Source: an uncultured Eubacteriales bacterium
GTDB taxonomy: Bacteria > Bacillota > Clostridia > Oscillospirales > Oscillospiraceae
Reading direction: 5' to 3'
Assembly (NCBI GenBank): GCA_900551495.1
Contig: URWG01000038.1
Coordinates: forward strand, 1-13,690
Length of the DNA: 13,690 bases
The position numbers and the translations under genes are program-made. This document shows positions 1-5,796 of the stretch, piece after piece. Below the pieces are notes generated by a model, which was given only the letters and a program-made list of their open reading frames with translations, searched no databases and had not been told where the DNA came from. Within the stretch, counting starts at the first letter, position 1, and each line of letters opens with the position of its first letter.

Positions 1-208
1 CGCAGGTGCTGCACTCGTTCGCGCAGCCGTGGCTGTGGGTGTGCTCGGTCAGCTCGCCGTCGGTGTGGGAATGGGCATGGTCGCCGCCCTCGTGGACATG
101 GGCGTGGACGTGCTCGTGCGTGTGCTCCACGCCGTCATGCGTATGGGCGTGGATGTGGACGTGCGTATGCTCGCCGTCCTCATGGAAATAAACGTTACGT
201 TTTATCAT
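1..208 (-). CDS. Histidine-rich putative metal-binding protein (N-terminal part, runs off the left edge)
   Basis: The first 69 codons are visible and the gene continues past base 1. After a short MIKRNVYFHEDG start, the protein becomes an almost regular His-X alternation: I count 19 His in 69 residues, with Thr, Val, Ala, Glu and Ser between them. The visible part ends in a Cys cluster, CANECSTC (Cys62, Cys66, Cys69). No signal peptide or membrane segment is visible, so this part is probably cytoplasmic. The start is ATG at 208, preceded by AAGGAG with about 8 nt spacing. His-X tracts plus Cys suggest binding of a transition metal (Ni, Co, Zn or Cu) for storage, delivery or buffering; this is inference from composition. 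The gene has its own consensus promoter, separate from ybaK upstream. The repeats make the DNA low-complexity, so the plus-strand reading frames here are shadows. Confidence 0.8.
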   Translation of the reverse strand, partial: MIKRNVYFHEDGEHTHVHIHAHTHDGVEHTHEHVHAHVHEGGDHAHSHTDGELTEHTHSHGCANECSTC

Positions 209-237
209 AACTCGTTCTCCTTGTTCGGTTTTCCTTT

Positions 238-266
238 ATTATAGTCCCCATGTGCGGGCTTGTCAA
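238..266 (-). promoter_or_regulatory. Perfect consensus sigma-A promoter for the His-rich gene
   Basis: Read on the minus strand, TTGACA (266-261) and TATAAT (243-238) are separated by exactly 17 bases. Both hexamers match the sigma-A consensus at every position. Transcription should start near 231, giving a leader of about 23 nt that contains the AAGGAG ribosome site. The -35 element overlaps the stop codon of ybaK (263-265). I see no clear operator palindrome beside it, so the gene may be strongly and constitutively expressed. Confidence 0.9.
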
Positions 267-718
267 TCCGCCGTCTCCGTAATTTCGGCAAACGAGAAAG
301 GCACGATTGCAGCAAGCGCTTCGGGCGCGGTTTCGAGCATCATGCCGACCCGACCCGCGCTGAAGCATATGCGGTCGAAGCGCTCCGCGCTGCGGTCAAG
401 GACGGTCGGAAAGACCTTTTTCATCCCGATCGGGCTGCACCCGCCGTGAATGTAGCCGGTCAGCGGCAAAAGGTCGCGCTGATGGACCATCGTTACCGCC
501 TTTTCACCGACGGCTGCGGCTGCCTTTTTCAGATTCAGCTCCGCCTCGACCGGCACCATGAACACATAATGCCCGCCGCTTTTCCCGGTAGTGACGAGGG
601 TCTTGAACACGCGCTGCGGCTCCAGCCCCAAGGCTCGTGCGACCTCCGCGCCGCTGAGCGCTCCGCCCTCGTAGGCGTGCGTCTCATAAGCAAGCTTTTT
701 GCGGTCCAACTGCCGCAT
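263..718 (-). CDS. ybaK: YbaK/EbsC-family Cys-tRNA(Pro) deacylase
   Basis: Trans-editing enzyme of the YbaK/EbsC family. Members hydrolyse Cys from tRNA(Pro) mischarged by prolyl-tRNA synthetase, in the cytosol. Recognisable parts are the N-terminal DRKKLAYETHAYE strand, ALGLEPQRVFKTLV (the family's conserved Lys lies here), HYVFMVPVEAELNLKKAA, GYIHGGCSPIGMKK and the C-terminal AGRVGMMLE segment. About 151 residues from the first ATG is near the family length. The first in-frame ATG is at 718, but the six codons before it already read TEKTNA, which matches the conserved family N-terminus (EKTNAMR). There is no ATG, GTG or TTG upstream. The only good Shine-Dalgarno (AAAGGGGAG, 743-751) sits 6 nt from an ACG at 736 and 24 nt from the ATG, so ACG initiation at 736 is possible. 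It follows rlmD by 19 nt in the same operon. Confidence 0.88.
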   Translation of the reverse strand: MRQLDRKKLAYETHAYEGGALSGAEVARALGLEPQRVFKTLVTTGKSGGHYVFMVPVEAELNLKKAAAAVGEKAVTMVHQRDLLPLTGYIHGGCSPIGMKKVFPTVLDRSAERFDRICFSAGRVGMMLETAPEALAAIVPFSFAEITETAD

Positions 719-737
719 GGCATTTGTCTTTTCCGTG

Positions 738-2093
738 TTACTCTCCCCTTTCCAACAGGCAGACCGTCTCGATGTGGGCACAGCGTGGGAACAGATCGAC
801 CGCTTCGGCGCTGCGGAGTGCGTAGCCCTTTGCGGAGAGGAGCCTGACGTCCCGCGCCAGTGTTGCGGGGTCGCAGGAGACGTAGACCACCCGCGACGGC
901 GCCATTTTGTCGATCGCGTCGATGACCTCGGCGCTGACACCCTTACGCGGCGGATCGACGATGATCACGTCGGGGCGAATCCCTTCTTCGGAGAGCTGCT
1001 GTGCCGCCTGACCCGCGTCGGCGCAGAAAAATCGCGCGTTTTCGATTCCGTTTCGGCGGGCGTTTTGCTTTGCGTCTGCGATCGCGGCGTCCACGACCTC
1101 CACGCCGATGACCTGCCTTGCGCGTTTTGCCGCGCAGAGTGTGATGGTGCCGGTGCCGCAATAGAGGTCGAGCACCGTTTCTGTCCCGTTCAGTGCGGCG
1201 GCGTCAAGCGCCTTGCCGTAGAGCACCTCCGCCTGAGCGCGGTTGACCTGATAGAACGAGCGCGGCGAGATTCGGAAGCGCAGACCGCACAGAATATCCT
1301 CAATCGCCTCCGCGCCCCAGAGAATCCGCGTTGCTTCGCCGAGGACGCTGTTGCCCTTGCGCGTGTTGCAGTTGAGCGTGATCGACCGCACCTCGGGCAG
1401 CTCCGCCCGCAGCAGCGCGACCAGCTCCTTTTCCCTCGGCAGCCGCGCACCGTTGACGACGAGACAGACTGATACCTCCCCCGTCGCGGCGGCGTGCCGC
1501 ACGAAGATGTGCCGCAGCAGTCCGCTGTGGGTCGTCTCGTCGTAGGGCGCGACGCGATATTCCCGCGCCCAGCGCAGGACCAGCGACTTTGCACGGTCGG
1601 CGCACGGCGGCTGGATCAGGCAGCGCTCGACGGGAATGACCTCGTGCGTCCCTTTTTTGAAAAATCCTGCCGTCAGACCGCCTCCGAGCGGCGCGACGGG
1701 AAACTGTGCCTTATTGCGGTAGCCCTCGCAGGTTTTTGCGGCGGCGATCGGCACGGCGCTTAGGGTCTGTCCCCCGACGCGGTTGAGAGCGTCAAGCACG
1801 CGCTGTGCCTTGATTGCACATTCCGCCTCGTAGGTCAGGTGCCAAAAGTCGCAGCCGCCGCACTGCTTCGCGTAGGGGCAGGCGCGGTTGACGCGGGCGG
1901 GCGATTTTGTTATAATATTGACGATTTTTCCGTGCGCCGCGTCCTTCCCGACGTGCGTGATGCGCAGGTCGTACTCCTCGTCGGGAGCTGCATTCGGCAC
2001 GAACACCGCGCAGCCCTCCACGCGGCAGACGCCCAACCCCTCGCTCGTGAAGCCCGTGACGGTCGCACGGTAGAGTTTGTTCTTTTCCGGCAT
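738..2093 (-). CDS. rlmD: 23S rRNA (uracil-5-)-methyltransferase, RlmD/RlmCD (RumA/TrmA) family
   Basis: SAM-dependent methyltransferase that makes 5-methyluridine in 23S rRNA; 451 residues. Domains in order: an N-terminal TRAM RNA-binding domain (about 6-60); the Fe-S cluster cysteines Cys72, Cys78, Cys81 (CPYAKQCGGC) and a likely fourth, Cys158; the central RNA-binding region; FRISPRSFYQVN (273-284); SAM motif I LDLYCGTGTITL (308-319); VDPPRKG (379-385); the catalytic Cys in YVSCDP (Cys407) and a late acidic residue (Glu441). The start is ATG 2093 (MPEKNKLYRA) with AGGAGAA six bases upstream. An in-frame extension further upstream would cross the promoter and is not used. Family knowledge cannot tell RlmD (U1939) from dual-site RlmCD. 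A strong promoter and a parS site lie directly upstream, so its leader is probably within reach of ParB. Confidence 0.93.
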   Translation of the reverse strand: MPEKNKLYRATVTGFTSEGLGVCRVEGCAVFVPNAAPDEEYDLRITHVGKDAAHGKIVNIITKSPARVNRACPYAKQCGGCDFWHLTYEAECAIKAQRVLDALNRVGGQTLSAVPIAAAKTCEGYRNKAQFPVAPLGGGLTAGFFKKGTHEVIPVERCLIQPPCADRAKSLVLRWAREYRVAPYDETTHSGLLRHIFVRHAAATGEVSVCLVVNGARLPREKELVALLRAELPEVRSITLNCNTRKGNSVLGEATRILWGAEAIEDILCGLRFRISPRSFYQVNRAQAEVLYGKALDAAALNGTETVLDLYCGTGTITLCAAKRARQVIGVEVVDAAIADAKQNARRNGIENARFFCADAGQAAQQLSEEGIRPDVIIVDPPRKGVSAEVIDAIDKMAPSRVVYVSCDPATLARDVRLLSAKGYALRSAEAVDLFPRCAHIETVCLLERGE

Positions 2094-2105
2094 GGCAAAT
2101 TCTCC

Positions 2106-2121
2106 TGTTTCACGTGAAACA
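2106..2121. promoter_or_regulatory. parS site 1 (ParB loading site), in the rlmD leader
   Basis: TGTTTCACGTGAAACA is a perfect 16-bp palindrome identical to the Bacillus parS consensus bound by Spo0J/ParB. It lies just downstream of the predicted rlmD start point (about 2127), so it is transcribed as part of the rlmD leader and could fold into a hairpin next to the Shine-Dalgarno. It also overlaps a possible -35 of the divergent radical SAM gene. It is about 1.6 kb from parS site 2. Confidence 0.95.
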
Positions 2122-2138
2122 TTGATTTTTCTTATTAT
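2109..2138 (+). promoter_or_regulatory. Possible divergent promoter for the radical SAM gene
   Basis: TTCACG (2109-2114, 4/6) and TATTAT (2133-2138, 5/6) are 18 bases apart and would start transcription near 2145. The -35 lies inside parS site 1 and the -10 overlaps the opposing rlmD -10. If real, the two promoters exclude each other and ParB would cover this one. The match is modest. Confidence 0.4.
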
Positions 2139-2162
2139 ACCACAACAGCCAACATTTCTCAA
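2134..2162 (-). promoter_or_regulatory. Sigma-A promoter of the rlmD-ybaK operon
   Basis: On the minus strand, TTGAGA (2162-2157, one mismatch to consensus) and a perfect TATAAT (2139-2134) are 17 bases apart. The predicted start near 2127 leaves a leader of about 34 nt that carries parS site 1 and the AGGAGAA ribosome site. Confidence 0.87.
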
Positions 2163-2174
2163 CGGGGTGTTTTT

Positions 2175-3056
2175 ATGCTGAGTTATGCAAATTGCAGACT
2201 GTGCCCGCGGCAGTGCGGCGTTGACCGCGACGCGGGACAAACGGGCTTTTGCGGGATGACGGCGCAGATGACCGCTGCCCGCGCAATGCTGCACTATGGC
2301 GAGGAGCCGCCGATCGCCGCCTCATTCGGGACGGGCGCGGTGTTCTTCAGCGGCTGCACTTTGCGCTGCCGCTATTGCCAAAATCGCGAAATCTCCCTGG
2401 CGCGCAAGGGAAAGCCGATCTCCTCCGAGGAGCTGCGCGATATTTTCCTTCGACTGATCGATGAGGGCGCGCAGAGCATCGACCTTGTGACGCCGACGCA
2501 CTTTTTGCCCTCAATTCTGCCCGCCCTGACGCCGAAGCTGCCCGTTCCCGTCGTTTACAACTGCGGCGGCTATGAGCGCGTCGAGACGCTGCGTGAATTG
2601 GAGGGCTTGGTGGACATCTATCTTCCCGATTTCAAATATGCCGACGACCGCCTTGCAGCGCGGCTTTCCGACGCGCCCGAGTATTTTGACGTCGCCGCTG
2701 CGGCGATTTGCGAGATGTACCGACAGGTCGGCGGCTATGTGATCGAGGACGAGCAAATGCAGCGCGGCATTTTGATTCGCCATTTGGTCCTGCCCGGTGC
2801 GGTCGGGAATTCTCTGCGCGTTATTGAATGGGTCGCGCGGACCTTCCCGAAAAATGATGTTCTGTTTTCCCTAATGAGCCAGTATGTCCCGTCACCGACG
2901 CTGCCCGCGCCGCTGAACCGACGGCTGACCCCCGAGGAATATGACGGCGCGGTATCGTGGCTGGAGCTTTGCGGAATTCGCAGCGGCTTCGTGCAGAATC
3001 TGAGCGCCGCGACGGACGAGCTGCTGCCAAATTTCGATTTGTCTGGCTTGAATTGA
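2175..3056 (+). CDS. Radical SAM protein, PflX-like (pyruvate formate-lyase activating enzyme relative)
   Basis: Cytoplasmic iron-sulfur protein of 293 residues. The radical SAM cluster motif CTLRCRYC gives Cys61, Cys65 and Cys68 (CxxxCxxC). Before it is a second Cys-rich segment, CRLCPRQCGVDR with FCG following (Cys7, 10, 14, 26), which is typical of the PflX branch (COG1313 type) rather than of true PflA. Later landmarks are YNCGGYE, VDIYLPDFKY and RHLVLPG, as in glycyl-radical-enzyme activase relatives. No glycyl-radical enzyme is nearby, so the substrate is unknown. The start is ATG 2175, with GGGGTG five bases upstream. It diverges from rlmD, and lexA follows in the same direction after 70 bp. 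Whether it really activates a glycyl radical enzyme is not shown by the sequence. Confidence 0.88.
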   Translation: MLSYANCRLCPRQCGVDRDAGQTGFCGMTAQMTAARAMLHYGEEPPIAASFGTGAVFFSGCTLRCRYCQNREISLARKGKPISSEELRDIFLRLIDEGAQSIDLVTPTHFLPSILPALTPKLPVPVVYNCGGYERVETLRELEGLVDIYLPDFKYADDRLAARLSDAPEYFDVAAAAICEMYRQVGGYVIEDEQMQRGILIRHLVLPGAVGNSLRVIEWVARTFPKNDVLFSLMSQYVPSPTLPAPLNRRLTPEEYDGAVSWLELCGIRSGFVQNLSAATDELLPNFDLSGLN

Positions 3057-3067
3057 AACAAACGTTT
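3056..3067. promoter_or_regulatory. Possible LexA operator (degenerate)
   Basis: AAAC-N4-GTTT resembles the Gram-positive SOS box GAAC-N4-GTTC with one change in each half. It overlaps the lexA -35, where an autoregulatory operator is expected. A second, shifted palindrome CAAACGTTTG (3059-3068) is also present, so the exact centre is unclear. Confidence 0.4.
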
Positions 3068-3094
3068 GCATTTCATCGACGGCTGTGGTATACT
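3066..3094 (+). promoter_or_regulatory. Sigma-A promoter of lexA
   Basis: TTGCAT (3066-3071, 4/6) and TATACT (3089-3094, 5/6) are exactly 17 bases apart. Transcription should start near 3101, about 26 nt before the lexA ATG. lexA may also be read through from the radical SAM gene, since I see no terminator between them. Confidence 0.78.
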
Positions 3095-3126
3095 GAAGCT
3101 GTATAAATGCGAAAGGGGTGCGGCTA

Positions 3127-3696
3127 ATGGCAAGAACCAGCAGCAAACGGGAGGAAATTCTGTCCTTTTTACGGGAATTTGTCGCCGAAAACGGCTATGC
3201 GCCCTCCGTCCGCGAGATTATGCACGCGGTGGGGCTTCGCTCGACCGCGACGGTCCATTATCACCTCTCGGCGTTGCAGGCTGCGGGCTTCCTGACCCTC
3301 GACAGCTCCAAAAACCGCGCAATTTCCCTCCCGGGCGGGCGCGGTCTGCCGATCGTCGGCGTGGTCACGGCGGGGCAGCCGATTCTTGCCACGGAAAATA
3401 TCGAGGGCTATCTCCCGTGGGATGCCGACGCGGGCTGCTTTGCGCTGCGTGTCCGCGGCGATTCGATGATGAACGCGGGAATTCTCAGCGGCGACAAGGT
3501 GATCGTCCGCCCGCAGCCGACCGCGGAAAACGGCGAGATCGTCGTGGCGCTGCTGGGCGAGGAGGCGACGGTCAAGCGCCTGTCGCGGAAAAACGGCGAG
3601 GTCTGGCTGCTGCCCGAAAACCCCGCCTATGACCCCATCGACGGCAGAGAAGCCGTGATTTTGGGCAAGGTCAAGACCGTGATTCGAGAGCTGTAA
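3127..3696 (+). CDS. lexA: LexA, SOS-response transcriptional repressor
   Basis: 189-residue self-cleaving repressor of DNA-damage genes. The N-terminal winged helix-turn-helix spans about residues 1-65, with GYAPSVREI and LRSTATVHYHL as recognition-region landmarks. The cleavage site is Ala82-Gly83 (in VVTAGQP). The C-terminal S24 peptidase domain carries the Ser/Lys dyad: Ser113 in RGDSMM and Lys150 in EATVKRL. All catalytic parts are intact. The ATG at 3127 was chosen because AAAGGGG lies 8 bases upstream; a GTG at 3118 in the same frame is part of that ribosome site. It has its own promoter with a possible degenerate SOS box. The stop codon is only 13 bp before parS site 2, so ParB spreading could affect this locus. 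Confidence 0.95.
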   Translation: MARTSSKREEILSFLREFVAENGYAPSVREIMHAVGLRSTATVHYHLSALQAAGFLTLDSSKNRAISLPGGRGLPIVGVVTAGQPILATENIEGYLPWDADAGCFALRVRGDSMMNAGILSGDKVIVRPQPTAENGEIVVALLGEEATVKRLSRKNGEVWLLPENPAYDPIDGREAVILGKVKTVIREL

Positions 3697-3709
3697 TGTA
3701 AGTTCGGAC

Positions 3710-3725
3710 TGTTTCACGTGAAACA
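3710..3725. promoter_or_regulatory. parS site 2, just downstream of lexA
   Basis: A perfect TGTTTCACGTGAAACA, extended to an 18-bp palindrome by one C/G pair. It lies 13 bp after the lexA stop and 334 bp upstream of parS site 3. As RNA it would form a hairpin, but no T-run follows, so it is not an intrinsic terminator. Confidence 0.95.
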
Positions 3726-3997
3726 GCCTCGGTGTATTAAAAACCTCTTCGGTATGCCGACAGGCTGCAAAAAAGCTCGTAAGACAAGCAACTCACGTCC
3801 GTCGGCGTACATGGGTACGGTATACCCGCAAGGGGCACGCCGCATCCGTAACGCTCCTTCGTCGCGAACGGCTGCGCAGGGGCGTGAGTTGCGCAGTAAG
3901 TCAAAATCCTTGCAAAGCAAGCGATTTCTCAGAATACTAAGTTCGGGACACTTCGTTTCTGCAAATTAGAATACGGTGAACGAAAACATCCATAAAT
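3726..3997. other. Structured non-coding spacer with nested inverted repeats; possible RNA or interspersed repeat
   Basis: No convincing gene lies here; the open frames across it lack ribosome sites and family features. It holds several inverted repeats. A 10-bp perfect pair, GCAACTCACG (3788-3797) and CGTGAGTTGC (3883-3892), encloses CGGCGT/ACGCCG (3803-3808 / 3837-3842), GGGTA/TACCC near 3813-3827 and TTCG/CGAA (3858-3868). A second hairpin, AAATC-CTTGC against GCAAG-C-GATTT, covers 3904-3927. A 9-bp direct repeat TAAGTTCGG occurs at 3699 and 3938. The block lies between parS sites 2 and 3 and ends at the terminator at 3998. I see no strong promoter. It could be a small RNA, a dispersed intergenic repeat or part of the centromere. 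Confidence 0.5.
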
Positions 3998-4030
3998 CCT
4001 GAACCGATTTTGACGGTTACGGGCTTTTTT
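3998..4030 (+). terminator. Intrinsic terminator upstream of parAB
   Basis: CCTGAACCG (3998-4006) pairs with CGGTTACGGG (4014-4023) through a 7-base loop, with one bulged A, and is followed by C and six T. It would stop plus-strand transcripts arriving from lexA or from the structured spacer before they reach the parAB promoter. Confidence 0.68.
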
Positions 4031-4040
4031 GACAGCCTGA

Positions 4041-4062
4041 GACTGTTTCACGTGAAACAGTC
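4041..4062. promoter_or_regulatory. parS site 3, abutting the parAB promoter
   Basis: The 16-bp parS core TGTTTCACGTGAAACA (4044-4059) is extended by GAC/GTC to a 22-bp perfect palindrome. Its right end (4062) touches the -35 hexamer that begins at 4063. A ParB dimer bound here would hinder RNA polymerase, which suggests autoregulation of parAB. Confidence 0.95.
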
Positions 4063-4091
4063 TTGCAAAACCAAAGCAACCGTGATATGAT
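4063..4091 (+). promoter_or_regulatory. Sigma-A promoter of parA-parB-serS unit
   Basis: TTGCAA (4063-4068, 4/6) and TATGAT (4086-4091, 5/6) are 17 bases apart. The start would be near 4098, with AAGGGAGG (4107-4114) in a short leader. No other clear promoter is seen before serS. Confidence 0.8.
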
Positions 4092-4121
4092 AGACGAACG
4101 AAAACGAAGGGAGGCGGTTTG

Positions 4122-4895
4122 ATGGCGCACATCATCGCCGTCGTCAATCAAAAGGGCGGCGTCGGAAAGACGACAACCGCCGTGAACCTGACCGCTGCGC
4201 TGACGCAGCTCGGGCAGCGCGTGCTGCTGTGCGATTTTGACCCGCAGGCAAACGCGACCAGCGGGCTGGGCGTCAACAAAAAAACCGCCGCCCACTCGGT
4301 CTACGATATGATTATTAACGACGTTCCTCCCGAGAATTGCGTCGTTTCTACGAGGTTCGGGGACGTGATTCCCTCGGGAGCGGCGCTGGCGGGTGCGACG
4401 GTCGAGCTGATCGGCTTGCAGCGGCGCGAGTACCGCCTGAAGGAGTGCTTGGACAAGCTGCGCGACCGCTACGACTGGATTTTTGTGGACAGCCCGCCGT
4501 CGCTGGAGCTGCTGACGCTGAACGCCCTGTGCGCCGCGGACAGCATTCTGATCCCCGTGCAGTGCGAGTATTACGCGCTCGAGGGGCTGTCCGACCTGAT
4601 GGCAACGCTCCGCGCGGTCAAGCGCCGTCTGAACCCGAAGCTTGAAATTTTCGGCGTTTTAATGACAATGTTCGACGGACGGACGAACTTCTCCTCACAG
4701 GTGGCGCAGGAGGTGCGCCGCCATTTCCCGGGAAAAGTCTTTACCGCCGCCGTTCCGCGCAACGTCCGCCTTGCCGAGGCGCCGAGTCACGGTCTGCCCG
4801 TCACGGCTTACGACAAGTCCTCGCGCGGCGCCGCAGCCTATCTCACGGTGGCGCAGGAGATCGTCCGAAAGCAGGCGGCGACCGCTTGCAGATGA
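4122..4895 (+). CDS. parA: ParA/Soj chromosome-partitioning ATPase
   Basis: 257-residue deviant Walker-type ATPase that binds the nucleoid non-specifically and is stimulated by ParB to segregate the origin; in Bacillus, Soj also acts on DnaA. Visible motifs are deviant Walker A KGGVGKTT (11-18, signature Lys11), Walker A' DFDPQANATSGLG (38-50), Walker B FVDSPPS (121-127), and the C-terminal PRNVRLAEAPSHG and YDKSSRGAAAY blocks typical of Soj. There is no N-terminal helix-turn-helix, so it is the short chromosomal type rather than a plasmid ParA with its own operator-binding domain. The ATG at 4122 is 7 bases from AAGGGAGG; a TTG at 4119 is in frame but poorly spaced. parB starts 13 bp after the stop. 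Confidence 0.97.
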   Translation: MAHIIAVVNQKGGVGKTTTAVNLTAALTQLGQRVLLCDFDPQANATSGLGVNKKTAAHSVYDMIINDVPPENCVVSTRFGDVIPSGAALAGATVELIGLQRREYRLKECLDKLRDRYDWIFVDSPPSLELLTLNALCAADSILIPVQCEYYALEGLSDLMATLRAVKRRLNPKLEIFGVLMTMFDGRTNFSSQVAQEVRRHFPGKVFTAAVPRNVRLAEAPSHGLPVTAYDKSSRGAAAYLTVAQEIVRKQAATACR

Positions 4896-4908
4896 AAGGA
4901 GAGATTCC

Positions 4909-5796
4909 ATGGCGACGAAGCAACGCGGGCTCGGCAGAGGGCTGGGCGCGCTGATCGACGATTTTTCCGCGGCGGAGGAGACGGGCGGCGTGACCGTTCT
5001 GCCCCTGCAAAAGGTCGAGCCGAACCCCAATCAGCCGCGAAAATACTTTGACGAGGAGGAGCTGCAGGCGCTGGCGGATTCCATTGCCGCGCACGGCTTG
5101 CTTCAGCCGCTTGCCGTCCGCGATATGGGCGGCGGCTTTTATCAGATTATTGCCGGCGAACGGCGCTGGCGTGCGGCACGGCTGGCAGGTCTTTCCGAGG
5201 TGCCGGTCGTCGTCGTCGAGGCGGACGATCGGACGGTCATGGAGCTGGCGCTGGTCGAAAACCTCCAGCGGCAGGACCTGAACCCCATGGAGGAGGCGGA
5301 GGGCTATCGCTCGCTCATGCAGGACTACGGTCTGACGCAGGAGGAGGCGGCAAACCGCGTCGGCAAATCCCGTCCCGCCGTGGCAAATGCGCTGCGTCTG
5401 CTGGCGCTGCCCGAGGAGGTGCGGCAGCTTGTGGTCGAGGGCACGCTCTCGGCAGGTCATGCCCGCGCCGTGCTGTCGCTGCCCGATGCGCGGCTGCAAA
5501 AGGCGGCGGCACAGAAAATTTTGGCGCTGCGGCTGTCCGTGCGGCAGGCGGAGACGATGTGCAAGCGCATGGCGCAGGAGCAGCCGCCCGCCGAGGAGAC
5601 GCCGAAAAAGTCCGTTGCGGTCGATTACGTCGGCGAGTGCGAAAAGCTGCTGACCCGTCGGCTCGGCAGAAAGGTGCGCATCGTCTGCGGCAAGCGGAAG
5701 GGGCGCTTTGAGCTTGATTTTTACGGTCAGGACGACCTGCAGCGGCTTTATGAGGCGCTGCAAGAGCTGAATATTCCGGAGGCATCCAATGACTGA
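4909..5796 (+). CDS. parB: ParB/Spo0J centromere-binding CTPase
   Basis: 295-residue protein that loads at parS as a CTP-dependent sliding clamp and recruits ParA and SMC. Order of parts: an N-terminal QRGLGRGLGALI ParA-stimulating peptide (5-16); box I NPNQPRK (39-45); the CTP-binding box GERRWRAARLAG (83-94); ENLQRQDLNPMEEA (118-131); a helix-turn-helix for parS at about 143-165; LSAGHARAVL (180-189); a Lys/Glu-rich linker; and a C-terminal dimerisation domain from about 238, ending near YEALQELNI. All expected boxes are intact. Start ATG 4909 follows AAAGGAGAG. Three perfect parS targets lie within 2.8 kb upstream. The last 8 bases overlap the next gene. Confidence 0.97.
   Translation: MATKQRGLGRGLGALIDDFSAAEETGGVTVLPLQKVEPNPNQPRKYFDEEELQALADSIAAHGLLQPLAVRDMGGGFYQIIAGERRWRAARLAGLSEVPVVVVEADDRTVMELALVENLQRQDLNPMEEAEGYRSLMQDYGLTQEEAANRVGKSRPAVANALRLLALPEEVRQLVVEGTLSAGHARAVLSLPDARLQKAAAQKILALRLSVRQAETMCKRMAQEQPPAEETPKKSVAVDYVGECEKLLTRRLGRKVRIVCGKRKGRFELDFYGQDDLQRLYEALQELNIPEASND

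Noticed and set aside
1..208. Tandem DNA repeat or CRISPR-like array at the left edge
   Set aside because: The periodicity follows His-X codons in one reading frame with variable neighbours; there are no regular repeats and spacers.
260..1472. Long plus-strand open frames opposite ybaK and rlmD
   Set aside because: They are antisense to well-recognised genes, lack family motifs, and arise from high GC content.
2175..3056. Calling the radical SAM gene pflA
   Set aside because: The extra N-terminal Cys motif is PflX-like and no pyruvate formate-lyase is nearby.
3714..3969. Open frames on both strands across the lexA-parA spacer
   Set aside because: No ribosome site, both begin inside the parS palindrome, composition is unlike neighbouring proteins, and they cross inverted repeats.
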